In this document: positions 17,700 to 27,070 of the stretch, piece by piece
Position numbering within the stretch: position 1 is the stretch's first letter
Layout of the letters: every line of letters begins with the position of its first letter
From: CAWDMN01 sp963803155
GTDB lineage: Bacteria > Acidobacteriota > Terriglobia > Versatilivoradales > Versatilivoraceae
Length of the DNA: 64,000 nucleotides
Assembly (NCBI GenBank): GCA_963803155.1
Contig: CAWDMN010000097.1
Span: 1 to 64,000, forward strand
Direction of reading: 5' to 3'
The notes under the pieces: model-generated
Told to the model about the DNA's origin: nothing
The model's input: only the letters and a program-made list of their open reading frames with translations
Database searches by the model: none
Translations under genes and position numbers: made by a program

Positions 17700-19088
17700 T
17701 TATCCACGTCTCCCCCTGATTCTGCGCCCGCGAGGCCCGAGGAATCCATCATAATGCCGCATGACCAGTTGGGCTTCCACCTGTTGAACCGTATCCATCG
17801 CCACTCCAACCACAATCAGAAGAGAAGTGCCACCGAAATAAAAATTTACACCCATACCATTGAGAACCCAAGTCGGCAAATTGTCGAAGTACCGGCCAAT
17901 CAAAGGCAGGTGATGTATGTGGAATCCGGCAATCATGAATTCGGGAATGATGGCAATCATTGCCAGGTAAATGGCGCCCGCAAAAGTAATTCGAGTCAAT
18001 ATGGTGTCAATGAATTCGGCGGTCTTTTTGCCTGGCCGGATTCCCGGAATAAATCCGCCATATTTTCTCATGTTATCGGCCACTTCAGTGGGATTGAAAA
18101 TAATGGAGGTGTAGAAATAGCAGAAGAAAATGATCCCGAGAACATAAAACAGGTTATAAAGCGGCTCGCCCCAGCGCAAGGCTTCCGTCAGGTTGACGAA
18201 GAACTTGCTGTTGGGGAAAAGCATCCCGAATGTTTGGGGAAAGGTCAGGATGGAGGAAGCAAAAATTACCGGGATCACTCCGCCGATATTGACCTTCAAG
18301 GGAAGATGCGTCGACTGGCCGCCCATGACACGGCGTCCCACGACGCGTTTGGCATATTGCACTGAGATGCGCCGTTGTGCCCTTTCCACCAGCACAATGA
18401 ATGCTACCACGGTCAACATCATGGCCAACATGATGATGACGAGGAAGGGCGACCATTGTTGGGTAGCCATTTTGCTGATGATTTCGACGGTCGCATGAGG
18501 CAACCCCACGACAATCCCGGCAAAAATGATCAATGACATCCCATTGCCAATTCCCCTATCGGAAATCTGCTCGCCTAACCACATGATAAAAGCTGTGCCG
18601 GTGGTGAGGGTCAGCATCGTGATCAGGGTAAATGCCCAGCCTGGATTCGTAACAAACGATTGTGCACCCTTGGCATTCATTCCCATCAAAATTCGGGAAA
18701 TTCCGAAAGATTGGACGACCGCCAGAATCATTGTCAAATAACGGGTGTATTGGGTGATTTTCTTCCTGCCCAATTCCCCTTCCTTCGACAGCTTTTCCAG
18801 GTACGGCCAAACCACAGTCAGCAACTGCAGGATAATCGAAGAAGTAATGTAAGGAGTAATGCCTAACGCAAAGATCGTGAACCGGCGCAAATTGCCGCCG
18901 GAAAACAAATCCAGGAATCCCGCCACTGAACCCGCGTGCTGTTCAAAGAATGACGACAACATGTCATGGTTAATGCCGGGGGTGGGGATAAACGATCCGA
19001 TCCGATAAACCCCTAGCAAGGCCAGGGTGAACAAGACCCGTTTGCGCAGGTCAGGCATGTTCCAAATGTTGCGAAGACTCTCGATCAC
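17700..19088 (-). CDS. secY: Preprotein translocase subunit SecY
   Basis: Central channel of the Sec translocon, inner membrane, 462 residues with ten predicted helices. Characteristic segments are RKRVLFTLALLGVYRIGSFI, IFALGITPYITSSIILQLL (the lateral-gate region), and the cytoplasmic loop FNPTEVADNMRKYGGFIPGI that contacts SecA and the ribosome. The start is GTG 19088, overlapping the last bases of rplO, which suggests translational coupling. Confidence 0.97.
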   Translation of the reverse strand: MIESLRNIWNMPDLRKRVLFTLALLGVYRIGSFIPTPGINHDMLSSFFEQHAGSVAGFLDLFSGGNLRRFTIFALGITPYITSSIILQLLTVVWPYLEKLSKEGELGRKKITQYTRYLTMILAVVQSFGISRILMGMNAKGAQSFVTNPGWAFTLITMLTLTTGTAFIMWLGEQISDRGIGNGMSLIIFAGIVVGLPHATVEIISKMATQQWSPFLVIIMLAMMLTVVAFIVLVERAQRRISVQYAKRVVGRRVMGGQSTHLPLKVNIGGVIPVIFASSILTFPQTFGMLFPNSKFFVNLTEALRWGEPLYNLFYVLGIIFFCYFYTSIIFNPTEVADNMRKYGGFIPGIRPGKKTAEFIDTILTRITFAGAIYLAMIAIIPEFMIAGFHIHHLPLIGRYFDNLPTWVLNGMGVNFYFGGTSLLIVVGVAMDTVQQVEAQLVMRHYDGFLGPRGRRIRGRRG

Positions 19089-19531
19089 TGTAGTACCTCG
19101 AATTTACCGCCCGCCTTAGCGATTTTTTCCTTCGCGCTTGCGCTGAAGAAATGGGCCACCACCGTCAAGGGATATTTCAATTCACCCTTGCCCAGTATTT
19201 TGATCCCATCCATCGGATTCTTAACAAATCCCTGCTTCACCAGATATTCAGGATTGACCAGCGTCCCCTCGGCGATCTTGCTCAACCGGTCGAGGTTCAC
19301 GATGGCAAATTCCTTTTTGAAAATGTTGGTAAAACCCCTCTTAGGCAGACGGCGGTGCAGCGGCATCTGGCCACCTTCGAAACCGCGGCGTGTCCGGGCG
19401 CCCGAACGGGACTTCTGTCCCTTGTAACCGCGGGCAGCGGTTTTTCCCAATCCTGAGCCCATGCCAGTTCCCCGTCGCTTCTTGGCGCTGGTGGAACCCG
19501 CGGGGGCACGCAAATTATGAAGCCCTATCAT
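19085..19531 (-). CDS. rplO: 50S ribosomal protein L15
   Basis: A 148-residue late-assembly protein of the large subunit. The ATG at 19531 has ggagg upstream and gives the canonical MIGLHNLRAPAGSTSAKKR; the open frame further upstream is not coding. The glycine- and arginine-rich N-terminal arm (GLGKTAARGYKGQKSRSG) reaches into 23S rRNA. The stop overlaps the secY start. Confidence 0.97.
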   Translation of the reverse strand: MIGLHNLRAPAGSTSAKKRRGTGMGSGLGKTAARGYKGQKSRSGARTRRGFEGGQMPLHRRLPKRGFTNIFKKEFAIVNLDRLSKIAEGTLVNPEYLVKQGFVKNPMDGIKILGKGELKYPLTVVAHFFSASAKEKIAKAGGKFEVLQ

Positions 19532-19705
19532 CGGGCACGCTCCTCCCTGATCTATTTCTCCGAGTTTAAAACTTATATACTCTTGAGCCACCCCATTTCC
19601 GAATTCCTTCAAATGGATCGGGGGTTTCACCTGGAATCTCGTCCGGCAGTTCTGCGACAGTCGCCAATTAACAGGTTGCCGGCCGTTCTTTCGTACGGGT
19701 CCCCG

Positions 19706-19906
19706 TTATTCGCCGATCACTTCAACCAGATGACGAATTTTAAAGACCATGCCGCGGATCTGAGGAGTATCGGGACGAGTAATGACCTGATTGAGCCGCC
19801 GCAATCCCAATCCCTGGATGACGCTCTTCTGCTTCACCGGGAAACCGATCCCGCTTTTGATTAGCTTGATTTTGATCTGTTGGGTCTCCGCTTTTGCATT
19901 GCTCAT
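19706..19906 (-). CDS. rpmD: 50S ribosomal protein L30
   Basis: A 66-residue large-subunit protein: IKIKLIKSGIGFPVKQKSVI then LGLRRLNQVITRPDTPQIRG, the expected fold and motifs. It follows rpsE by 5 nt. A gap of 174 bp separates it from rplO, longer than its neighbours' spacings, with nothing evident inside. Confidence 0.95.
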   Translation of the reverse strand: MSNAKAETQQIKIKLIKSGIGFPVKQKSVIQGLGLRRLNQVITRPDTPQIRGMVFKIRHLVEVIGE

Positions 19907-19911
19907 GATAT

Positions 19912-20418
19912 CTACCTTTGTATGACTTCTTCGGGGGACTTGCCGCGGATGCGGGCGACCATTTCAGCATTCCGCAACATTTGCAGCGCCGCCAAAGTGG
20001 CTTTCACTACGTTATGCGGATTCGTGCTCCCGATGGACTTGGTCAACACATTCTGGATTCCGGCTGCTTGGATGACCGCCCGAACGGGCCCACCGGCGAT
20101 CACTCCCGTCCCTTCCGGCGCTGGTTTCAAGAGCACTTGCCCGGCGCCAAACCGGCCGACCACCAAGTGAGGTATGGTGGTCCCCTCCATGGGGATTTTG
20201 ATCAGATTTTTCTTGGCGGATTCTACCGCCTTTTTGATGGCCATGGGGACTTCCCGAGCCTTACCCTTGCCATAGCCTACTACTCCATTTTCATCCCCCA
20301 CCACGACCAGGGCGCTGAAACTGAGATTTTTTCCACCCTTGACCACCTTGGTGACCCGGTTGATGGAAACGACCTGATCTTTCAATTGCAGCGTGTTGGG
20401 ATCAATTCTGGTTTCCAA
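19912..20418 (-). CDS. rpsE: 30S ribosomal protein S5
   Basis: A 168-residue protein important for decoding fidelity and mRNA helicase activity at the entry site. The double-stranded-RNA-binding-like N-terminal domain (QVVSINRVTKVVKGGKNLSF) and the C-terminal domain (GVIAGGPVRAVIQAAGIQNV) are typical. The start appears to be TTG 20418, shortly after aggagg. Confidence 0.96.
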   Translation of the reverse strand: METRIDPNTLQLKDQVVSINRVTKVVKGGKNLSFSALVVVGDENGVVGYGKGKAREVPMAIKKAVESAKKNLIKIPMEGTTIPHLVVGRFGAGQVLLKPAPEGTGVIAGGPVRAVIQAAGIQNVLTKSIGSTNPHNVVKATLAALQMLRNAEMVARIRGKSPEEVIQR

Positions 20419-20508
20419 AAGCCCTCCTGCCGTCCCTCTCCTTAATGAGCGGAGGGACCGTCGATGCTCAAATTGATTGATGCTGTATCCGGTCTCTGCG
20501 ATGCCGCT

Positions 20509-20877
20509 TTAGAATTTCAACCCGGCTTCCCGCGCCGCTTCAGCCAGCGCCTTGACGCGTCCGTGATAATTATAGCCACCACGATCAAAAACCACTTGCT
20601 GAATTCCGGCCGCCAGGGCTCGCCGTGCCACTTCCGCTCCCACCGACTTAGCCCCCGCCAGATTTCCGCCATTGGGGGATTTTTCGCGCAGTTCTTTGTC
20701 CAACGAAGAGGCCGCCACTACCGTAAGCCCCTTGCCGTCGTCAATCACTTGCGCGTAAATATGCTGGAGCGACCGGAACACATTGAGGCGGGGCCGGTCC
20801 GATGTTCCCTGAATCTTTTTGCGAATTCGCTCATGAACCCGCTTGCGAATGCCATTTTTAGACAGATGCTGTGCCAT
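20509..20877 (-). CDS. rplR: 50S ribosomal protein L18
   Basis: A 122-residue 5S rRNA-binding protein. Motifs: RPRLNVFRSLQHIYAQVIDD and the C-terminal VVFDRGGYNYHGRVKALAEA with AREAGLKF. The basic N-terminus is present. The ATG at 20877 follows gaggt. Confidence 0.97.
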   Translation of the reverse strand: MAQHLSKNGIRKRVHERIRKKIQGTSDRPRLNVFRSLQHIYAQVIDDGKGLTVVAASSLDKELREKSPNGGNLAGAKSVGAEVARRALAAGIQQVVFDRGGYNYHGRVKALAEAAREAGLKF

Positions 20878-20949
20878 CTCGATAAAACCTCTTGCCCGGG
20901 AGGAATTATGCTCCTCCCTGCCAATTCATCCATTCATCCTAAATCCAGC

Positions 20950-21489
20950 TTACTTGGCGCCGGTTTTGCCGACTTTCTTTTTCAGCTTCTCGCCCACATA
21001 CCGGACCCCTTTGTTCTTGTAAGGGTCTGGCTTGCGCAGCGAGCGGATCTGGGCCGCCACTTCACCCACCTTATATTTGTCGATCCCAGAAATCTGCAGC
21101 CGGGTTTGTTTCTCGACCGTGATGCTGATCCCGGAAGGGATGGGAAACTCGATGGGGTGGGAATATCCCAGGCTGAACACCACTGAATTACCCCGCAATT
21201 CAGCCCGATATCCAATGCCCACGATTTCCAAATCTTTCTTAAAACCTTCCGTCACGCCCTTCACCGCATTGGCCGCCAAACTTCGCGCCAATCCGTGCAA
21301 GGATCGGTGCTGTTTGGAATCGGAGGCTCGGTTGGCTTGCAGTTTTCCGTCCTTAACTTCAAAGGTAATGCCCGCGGGGACCACCGATTTCAAACTTCCC
21401 TTCGGTCCTCGAACCTCTAATTCTCCTTCCGCAACGCTGACCTTCACGCCGGCGGGAAGAGGGATGATTTTTTTTCCAACTCTTGACAT
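20950..21489 (-). CDS. rplF: 50S ribosomal protein L6
   Basis: A 179-residue protein near the GTPase-associated centre, built of two similar domains. The N-terminus SRVGKKIIPLPAGVKVSV and the C-terminal signature KPDPYKNKGVRYVGEKLKKK are canonical. It is in standard order between rpsH and rplR. Confidence 0.97.
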   Translation of the reverse strand: MSRVGKKIIPLPAGVKVSVAEGELEVRGPKGSLKSVVPAGITFEVKDGKLQANRASDSKQHRSLHGLARSLAANAVKGVTEGFKKDLEIVGIGYRAELRGNSVVFSLGYSHPIEFPIPSGISITVEKQTRLQISGIDKYKVGEVAAQIRSLRKPDPYKNKGVRYVGEKLKKKVGKTGAK

Positions 21490-21570
21490 AGTCTGACGTC
21501 CTGCTCGAAATGAAGTTAAATTCTCGGCGCTGAAAACCGTGGGGAACCCAGAGAAAAAAAACTCCGGAAA

Positions 21571-21969
21571 TTACCACACGTTGCAGAGCACTTCGCCGCC
21601 GACATTGGCTTTTCTAGCCTGGGCGCCGGTCAAGACTCCCTGCGGAGTGCTGAGGATGGTTATCCCCAAACCGCCCAGTACCACCGGGATTTTCCGGACC
21701 GAAGCATAGACACGGCAACCGGGACGGGAGATCCGTCTCAACCCGGAAATCACCTTTTCTCCCTGGGATCCGTACTTCAAATAAATCTTAAGAATCGTCT
21801 TGCTGCCCTCTTCGGTCACCTTGTAATTGGAAATATATCCCTCCTCCTTGAGGAGGCGGGAAATTTCCACCAGCAGCTTGCTGGAAGGGATGTCGACTTT
21901 CTGATGCTTAGCCTGAATGCCATTCCGAATCAGGGTCAGATAGTTTGCGATTGGGTCGGTCAAACTCAT
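21571..21969 (-). CDS. rpsH: 30S ribosomal protein S8
   Basis: A 132-residue primary 16S rRNA-binding protein that acts as the spc operon repressor in enterobacteria. Signature: STPQGVLTGAQARKANVGGE near the C-terminus, and MSLTDPIANYLTLIRNGIQA at the start. Length is normal. Confidence 0.97.
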   Translation of the reverse strand: MSLTDPIANYLTLIRNGIQAKHQKVDIPSSKLLVEISRLLKEEGYISNYKVTEEGSKTILKIYLKYGSQGEKVISGLRRISRPGCRVYASVRKIPVVLGGLGITILSTPQGVLTGAQARKANVGGEVLCNVW

Positions 21970-22108
21970 TCTGAAAACTCCATTGCACCCGCCAGATGAA
22001 ATCAGCGGCGCTCAGTAAATGCAGAATCTCAATCCTAAACTGCCCACTGGATAAAACAACGAACCACGGTTTCGACTCGCGCCCAAGGAGAAGGGCGATC
22101 TTTCCTCT

Positions 22109-22294
22109 TTACCAGCTCGCCTTGATCACTCCGGGAACCTCTCCCCGCAAGGAGAGTTGCCGGAAGCAAAGACGGCATAGTTCAAACTTGCGAAGGTAGC
22201 CCCGCGGCCGCCCGCACCGTTTGCAGCGGTTGTGTTGCCGGACTTTAAACTTGGGGACTTTTTGTGATTTCGCAATATGCGATGTTCTTGCCAT
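22109..22294 (-). CDS. rpsN: 30S ribosomal protein S14, zinc-binding (type Z)
   Basis: A 61-residue short form of S14. The motif CKRCGRPRGYLRKFELCRLC has two CxxC pairs that bind zinc, the C+ paralogue seen in many non-enterobacterial lineages. It sits between rplE and rpsH as expected. Confidence 0.97.
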   Translation of the reverse strand: MARTSHIAKSQKVPKFKVRQHNRCKRCGRPRGYLRKFELCRLCFRQLSLRGEVPGVIKASW

Positions 22295-22410
22295 AGTTAC
22301 CTCAAAAAAGTGACGAGTGACGAGTGAACAGCGTCAAGTTTCACATGCCGATTTCTGACGATTTCGTCACGGGTTACTTTTCACTGGCCACTTCCAGCCT
22401 TAGGCTGGCA

Positions 22411-22950
22411 TTAATTTCTAAACGGGAATCCCATCAACCGCAACAGCGTGCGGGCCTCGTCATCGGACACGGCCGAGGTGACGATGCAGATATTCATTCC
22501 CTTGACCTTCTGAACTTTGGAATAGTCGATTTCTGGAAAGATCAACTGATCCCGCAATCCCAAAGTATAATTGCCGCGACCATCAAAAGATTTGGTGGAA
22601 AGACCCCGGAAATCCCGCACTCGGGGCAGCGCCACGTTGACCAAGCGGTCTAGAAATTCATACATGTGTTCGCCGCGCAGCGTGACGCAACAACCGATCG
22701 TCATCCCCTTCCTCAATTTGAAGGAGGCGATGGATTTGGTCGCCTTGGTTACTACGGGTTTCTGCCCTGTGATGGCGGCCAGTTCCTCCACCGCCGAATC
22801 CATTAATTTGGAATTCTGGATAGCTTCTCCGACTCCCATGTTGACGACAATCTTCTGAAGCTTCGGGATCGCCATCCGATTGGTGTACTGATATTCCTTT
22901 TGTAAGGCCGGGATGACCTCTTTTTGATACTTTTCTCTCAAACGGCTCAT
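22411..22950 (-). CDS. rplE: 50S ribosomal protein L5
   Basis: A 179-residue 5S rRNA-binding protein of the central protuberance that contacts P-site tRNA. Recognised by IPKLQKIVVNMGVGEA and ITGQKPVVTKATKSIASFKL, and by the C-terminal GMNICIVTSAVSDDEARTLL. Normal length and order. Confidence 0.97.
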   Translation of the reverse strand: MSRLREKYQKEVIPALQKEYQYTNRMAIPKLQKIVVNMGVGEAIQNSKLMDSAVEELAAITGQKPVVTKATKSIASFKLRKGMTIGCCVTLRGEHMYEFLDRLVNVALPRVRDFRGLSTKSFDGRGNYTLGLRDQLIFPEIDYSKVQKVKGMNICIVTSAVSDDEARTLLRLMGFPFRN

Positions 22951-22983
22951 GGAATGATCTTCTCCTCGTGGACTCGGTCTGCC

Positions 22984-23319
22984 TTATTTATCAAGCGAGG
23001 TCCCGCAGGACCGGCAGATCCGAATCTTTTTGCCATCCCCCAACAGCGAATGTCCAATCCGGGTGGCTTTGCCGCAGCTGCTACAAAGGATCATGACATT
23101 GGAAACGTGGATGGAGGATTCCCGCTCCACAATGCCTCCTTTGAGGTTCTTGGAAGGATTGGCGCGCGTATGCCGCTTGAGCATGCTGACCCCTTCCACC
23201 ACCAGGCGGTTCTTATCGCGGAGAACCTTCAGGACACGGCCGGTTCGTCCTAAATCTTTTCCGGCGATGACCTTGACTTGGTCGTTTTTGTGAATTTGCA
23301 TGAGATTACTTTCGGCCAC
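22984..23319 (-). CDS. rplX: 50S ribosomal protein L24
   Basis: An assembly-initiator protein of the large subunit, 111 residues. The KOW motif is NDQVKVIAGKDLGRTGRVLK. The C-terminal half carries two CxxC pairs (CSSCGK and CRSCGT), so a zinc ribbon may stabilise it. The start is GTG 23319, one base after the rplN stop, with ggaggt lying in the end of rplN, which implies translational coupling. Confidence 0.96.
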   Translation of the reverse strand: MAESNLMQIHKNDQVKVIAGKDLGRTGRVLKVLRDKNRLVVEGVSMLKRHTRANPSKNLKGGIVERESSIHVSNVMILCSSCGKATRIGHSLLGDGKKIRICRSCGTSLDK

Positions 23320-23320
23320 C

Positions 23321-23689
23321 TTAAATTACCTCCGGGGCTAAGGAAACAATTTTCAAGAATTTTTTGTCCCGCAATTCCCGGGCAACGGGTCCGAAGACGC
23401 GAGTTCCCACCGGCTCGCCGTCATTATTGATGAGCACGGCAGCATTCTGGTCGAAGCGGATATAGGATCCATCCCGCCGCCGGTGTTCTTTCCGGGTTCG
23501 CACCACCACGGCCCTGACGACTTTCCCTTTCTTGACAGCGCTCTCCGGGGTGGCCTCTTTGACGGCGGCCGTGATCACATCACCCACCATCGCTTTGCTC
23601 CCCGTGCTGCCTCCCAGCGGCAAAATCATCGAGATTCTTCGGGCTCCCGAATTATCGGCCACTTCGAGAATGGTTCGCATTTGAATCAT
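23321..23689 (-). CDS. rplN: 50S ribosomal protein L14
   Basis: A 122-residue protein that contributes to the B8 intersubunit bridge. MIQMRTILEVADNSGARRIS and DGSYIRFDQNAAVLINNDGE are near-invariant. Its last codons contain the ribosome-binding site of rplX. Confidence 0.98.
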   Translation of the reverse strand: MIQMRTILEVADNSGARRISMILPLGGSTGSKAMVGDVITAAVKEATPESAVKKGKVVRAVVVRTRKEHRRRDGSYIRFDQNAAVLINNDGEPVGTRVFGPVARELRDKKFLKIVSLAPEVI

Positions 23690-23731
23690 GGCATTGGCTC
23701 CTTAATACGCAGGGGTCTGGGCTGTGCCCGG

Positions 23732-24019
23732 TTAACTCGCCCTCCGAATGATCTCCTTGACACGCCAACGTTTTCGCAGGCTCATGGGGCGAGTTTCTTC
23801 AATCGAAACCGTGTCCCCGATTTGGCAGTTGTTGGTCTCGTCATGGGCCATAAATTTTGAGGTCCGGGTAACAATCCGCTTGTAGAGATGATGGGGCACA
23901 CGCCGCTCTACAGCCACGACGACGGTTTTTTGCATCTTGTTGCTGGTTACCACGCCAACTTTGGTGGCACGCCGTCCCTTATTCGCGGGGGCTTTTGCCT
24001 GGGTGATTTCAGTTTCCAT
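23732..24019 (-). CDS. rpsQ: 30S ribosomal protein S17
   Basis: A 95-residue OB-fold protein binding the 5' domain of 16S rRNA. RRATKVGVVTSNKMQKTVVV and the C-terminal TRPMSLRKRWRVKEII are typical. The first 15 residues are a slightly longer tail than usual. Confidence 0.96.
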   Translation of the reverse strand: METEITQAKAPANKGRRATKVGVVTSNKMQKTVVVAVERRVPHHLYKRIVTRTSKFMAHDETNNCQIGDTVSIEETRPMSLRKRWRVKEIIRRAS

Positions 24020-24115
24020 AAAGTTAGGTCCTTCTCACATTTGAAGTGGCCCGTATCGATGGCCAGCAGCCAGCAGAGCGATTCCGCACTGCCGCCGGTC
24101 ACTTTCCGAGGCTCA

Positions 24116-24310
24116 CTATTTCTTCAATTCGCGTTCACGTCGAATGGTTTTTATCCGGGCCATGTCCTTCTTAAGCGAACGCAACTTGGCAATTCCTTCC
24201 GTCTGGCCGGTGGACATTTGAATTCGCAGGCGGAAAAGCTGCTCAGCGTTTTCTTTTTCACTGGCTTTCAATTCTTCGTCGGACTGTTCTCTAATCTTTT
24301 CAACCTTCAT
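24116..24310 (-). CDS. rpmC: 50S ribosomal protein L29
   Basis: A 64-residue helical-hairpin protein at the tunnel exit, part of the docking site for trigger factor and SRP. ENAEQLFRLRIQMSTGQTEG and the basic C-terminus identify it. It starts two bases after the rplP stop. Confidence 0.95.
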   Translation of the reverse strand: MKVEKIREQSDEELKASEKENAEQLFRLRIQMSTGQTEGIAKLRSLKKDMARIKTIRRERELKK

Positions 24311-24312
24311 GG

Positions 24313-24729
24313 CTATTCCTGACCTAAACGAGTAATGAACTTGGTTAAAATGGGGAGCTTGTTGGAAGCCAATCTCATGGCTTGGCGGGCCACGGTTTCT
24401 TCGACTCCCTCCATTTCAAACAGCACCTTCCCCGGCCGGATCACGGCCACCCAACCTTCAGGCGCCCCTTTTCCTTTGCCCATACGGGTTTCCGCCGGCT
24501 TTTTGGTGATCGGCTTATCCGGGAAAACTCGAATCCACACCTTGCCGCCCCGTTTGATAAAACGAGTCATGGCGATACGGCTGGCTTCAATTTGTTTATC
24601 GGAAATCCAACCCGGCTCCATCGCCTTGAGACCAAACTCTCCAAAAGAAATCTCGGATCCGCGCCAGGCTTTCCCCCGGGTTCTTCCCTTTTGCTGCTTG
24701 CGATATTTGACTTTCTTCGGCATTAACAT
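24313..24729 (-). CDS. rplP: 50S ribosomal protein L16
   Basis: A 138-residue protein next to the A site and peptidyl-transferase centre. MPKKVKYRKQQKGRTRGKAW and WIRVFPDKPITKKPAETRMG are characteristic. ATG 24729 is favoured by its distance from ggag; an ATG two codons later is the alternative. Confidence 0.97.
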   Translation of the reverse strand: MLMPKKVKYRKQQKGRTRGKAWRGSEISFGEFGLKAMEPGWISDKQIEASRIAMTRFIKRGGKVWIRVFPDKPITKKPAETRMGKGKGAPEGWVAVIRPGKVLFEMEGVEETVARQAMRLASNKLPILTKFITRLGQE

Positions 24730-24849
24730 GATGAAAGCGTCTCCAGACCTAACACCTGACGGAATCCCCCCGGCACGCGCGACAATCCCCCCGGCCCGGG
24801 AAAACGGGAGCTTCCGGCTCCCAGCCTCCGTCCATGTTGCTTTTTGGGC

Positions 24850-25518
24850 TCAACCTTGAGCCTTCACTCCGCGGACTCCGTTTTTGGAACGAAGCGGGAA
24901 TACTTCTCCCTTATAAATCCACACCTTGACCCCAATTATGCCGTAGGTGGTCTTGGCTTCCGCAAACCCATAATCAATATCCGCGCGCAAGGTATGCAGC
25001 GGCAACCGCCCCTGTAGGTACCATTCGGTCCGCGCAATTTCTGCGCCATTCAATCGTCCCGCGCAATAAACCTTGATTCCTTTGGCGTTCAGCTTCATGG
25101 CGGAGTCAACTGATTTTCGCATCGCGCGCCGGAAGGCGATCCGCTTTTCCAACTGGAGTGCAATGGCCTCGGCGACCAATTGCGCTTCCACTTCCGGACG
25201 ATGCACTTCATTAATGTTAATGAAGATTTCCCGGTTGGTCCGCTTCTGCAGGTCCGCCTTGAGCTTGTCAATCTCCGCACCCTTGCGTCCGATGATAATT
25301 CCAGGACGGGAGGTGTGAATCGTGATGCGGATTTTATTTCCAGGCCGCTCAATTTCAATATTGCTGACACCGGCGTGCCCCAATTGTTTCTTCAGTTCAC
25401 TTTTGAGCTTCAGATCTTCGTGAAGCAGCAAGGCGTAATCCTTCTTGGCATACCAGCGGGATTTCCAGGTTTTGTTGTAACCCAGTCGCAACCCGTAAGG
25501 ATGAACTTTCTGTCCCAA
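24850..25518 (-). CDS. rpsC: 30S ribosomal protein S3
   Basis: A 222-residue protein at the mRNA entry tunnel. The N-terminus GQKVHPYGLRLGYNKTWKSR, the KH domain with GIIIGRKGAEIDKLKADL, and the C-terminal GVIGVKVWIYKGEVFP-like segment (YGIIGVKVWIYKGEVFPL) are all present. Confidence 0.98.
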   Translation of the reverse strand: MGQKVHPYGLRLGYNKTWKSRWYAKKDYALLLHEDLKLKSELKKQLGHAGVSNIEIERPGNKIRITIHTSRPGIIIGRKGAEIDKLKADLQKRTNREIFININEVHRPEVEAQLVAEAIALQLEKRIAFRRAMRKSVDSAMKLNAKGIKVYCAGRLNGAEIARTEWYLQGRLPLHTLRADIDYGFAEAKTTYGIIGVKVWIYKGEVFPLRSKNGVRGVKAQG

Positions 25519-25530
25519 AGTATTCCTCCC

Positions 25531-25866
25531 TTACTCGTCAGATACATGGATGCAGATATGGCTAATCCGCCGTTGAATCCTATAAGCTCGGCCCATCGGA
25601 GCCGGGCGCATCCGCTTCATGCGGGGGCCTTCATTCACAAAAGCCTGTTTCACCACCAGGCTGTCAACATCGGCGCCCTCCGCCTTTTGTTCCGCATTGG
25701 CCACCGCCGACTTCAAAACTTTTTCCACATCGTGGGTGGCTCTTTTCTTGGTGTACCGCAAAATGTTCAGGGCATCGGCCACTTTCTGGCCCCGGATCAG
25801 ATCCACCACCAGACGAATCTTTTGGGCTGAACCCCGCACATATCTTCCAGTTGCTTGCGCTTCCAT
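25531..25866 (-). CDS. rplV: 50S ribosomal protein L22
   Basis: A 111-residue protein whose beta-hairpin (about residues 80-98, RMKRMRPAPMGRAYRIQRR) lines the exit tunnel near the macrolide site. KIRLVVDLIRGQKVADALNI is the family signature. Confidence 0.97.
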   Translation of the reverse strand: MEAQATGRYVRGSAQKIRLVVDLIRGQKVADALNILRYTKKRATHDVEKVLKSAVANAEQKAEGADVDSLVVKQAFVNEGPRMKRMRPAPMGRAYRIQRRISHICIHVSDE

Positions 25867-25921
25867 AACTTATACTCCAGGAATTCTCTGCAAAATTGCC
25901 TCGCACCTTGGGCTGGGCCGA

Positions 25922-26221
25922 TTACTTGGCGGGAGCCGGGGCGGCGGTCTTTTCAACGGCCTTGGAACTGCTGTGCCCCTTGAATGTCCGGGTGGGGGAG
26001 AATTCTCCCAGTTTATGCCCCACCATGTTCTCAGTGATGTACACCGGAATGAACTTCTTGCCATTGTGTACCGCAAGGGTATGGCCCACCATTTCCGGGA
26101 TAATCGTGGAGCGGCGAGACCAAGTCTTGATGACCTTTTTCTCGAACTTCTTGTTCATCGCCTCAATGGTTTTGGTCAAAAAGTGATCGACAAAGGGGCC
26201 TTTTTTGACGGATCGTGCCAT
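25922..26221 (-). CDS. rpsS: 30S ribosomal protein S19
   Basis: A 99-residue head protein forming a pair with S13. ARSVKKGPFVDHFLTKTIEA and the C-terminal MVGHKLGEFSPTRTFKGHSS are diagnostic. A short alanine-proline tail ends the protein. Confidence 0.97.
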   Translation of the reverse strand: MARSVKKGPFVDHFLTKTIEAMNKKFEKKVIKTWSRRSTIIPEMVGHTLAVHNGKKFIPVYITENMVGHKLGEFSPTRTFKGHSSSKAVEKTAAPAPAK

Positions 26222-26232
26222 GGACTTCTCCT

Positions 26233-27069
26233 CTAACCTTCACGCTCTTGTTTCTTCCGCTTGATGATAAATCGATCAGTACGCTTACTGTTGCGGGTCT
26301 TGTAACCTCGGGTGGGTTGTCCCCAAGGTGTGACGGGATGCCGTCCGCCCGAGGTCTTTCCTTCCCCACCACCGTGGGGATGATCCACCGGGTTCATGGC
26401 AACGCCTCGCACGGTGGGCCGCTTGCCCATCCAGCGAGTCCGTCCCGCTTTGCCGATGCTGACATTGGCGTGGTCCGAATTCCCAACCTGGCCAATGCTG
26501 GCCATGCATTCGATGTGCACCTTGCGGACTTCCCCTGAAGGCAGCCGCAGTTGGGCATAATCCCCTTCCTTGGCAACCAACTGGGCGGCACTTCCCGCCG
26601 AACGAGCCATCTGCCCGCCCTTTCCCTTCTTCAATTCAATGTTGTGGACGGTGGTGCCCAACGGGATGTTTCGCAAAGGAAGAGCATTCCCCACAAGAAT
26701 GTCAGACTCAGGACCCGCCACTACGGTATCGCCCACTTTTAATCCAATCGGCTGCAGGATGTACCGCTTTTCCCCATCCACATAATTGAGCAGGGCAATC
26801 CGGGAGGATCGATTCGGATCATATTCAATTGAAGCTACACGGGCGGGAATCCCGATTTTGTCCCGCTTGAAATCGATCACGCGGTACAAACGCTTGTGGC
26901 CACCACCCCGGTGCCTCACAGTAAGCCTTCCCTCGCTGTTCCGCCCGCCGCTGCTCTTTTTCGGTTCTAGCAGGCCTTTTTCCGGGCGCTTGACGGTAAG
27001 GTCCTCAAACGTTGAAACCGTGTAAAAACGAGAGGAGGGGGTAACTGGTCTAAATGTCTTGAGACCCAT
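26233..27069 (-). CDS. rplB: 50S ribosomal protein L2
   Basis: A 278-residue core protein needed for subunit association and peptidyl transfer. The ATG at 27069 is preferred because it gives the canonical MGLKTFRPVTPSSRFYT and has ggag upstream. The near-invariant NPVDHPHGGGEGKTSGGRHP loop, with its catalytic-site histidine, is intact. Confidence 0.98.
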   Translation of the reverse strand: MGLKTFRPVTPSSRFYTVSTFEDLTVKRPEKGLLEPKKSSGGRNSEGRLTVRHRGGGHKRLYRVIDFKRDKIGIPARVASIEYDPNRSSRIALLNYVDGEKRYILQPIGLKVGDTVVAGPESDILVGNALPLRNIPLGTTVHNIELKKGKGGQMARSAGSAAQLVAKEGDYAQLRLPSGEVRKVHIECMASIGQVGNSDHANVSIGKAGRTRWMGKRPTVRGVAMNPVDHPHGGGEGKTSGGRHPVTPWGQPTRGYKTRNSKRTDRFIIKRKKQEREG

Positions 27070-27070
27070 A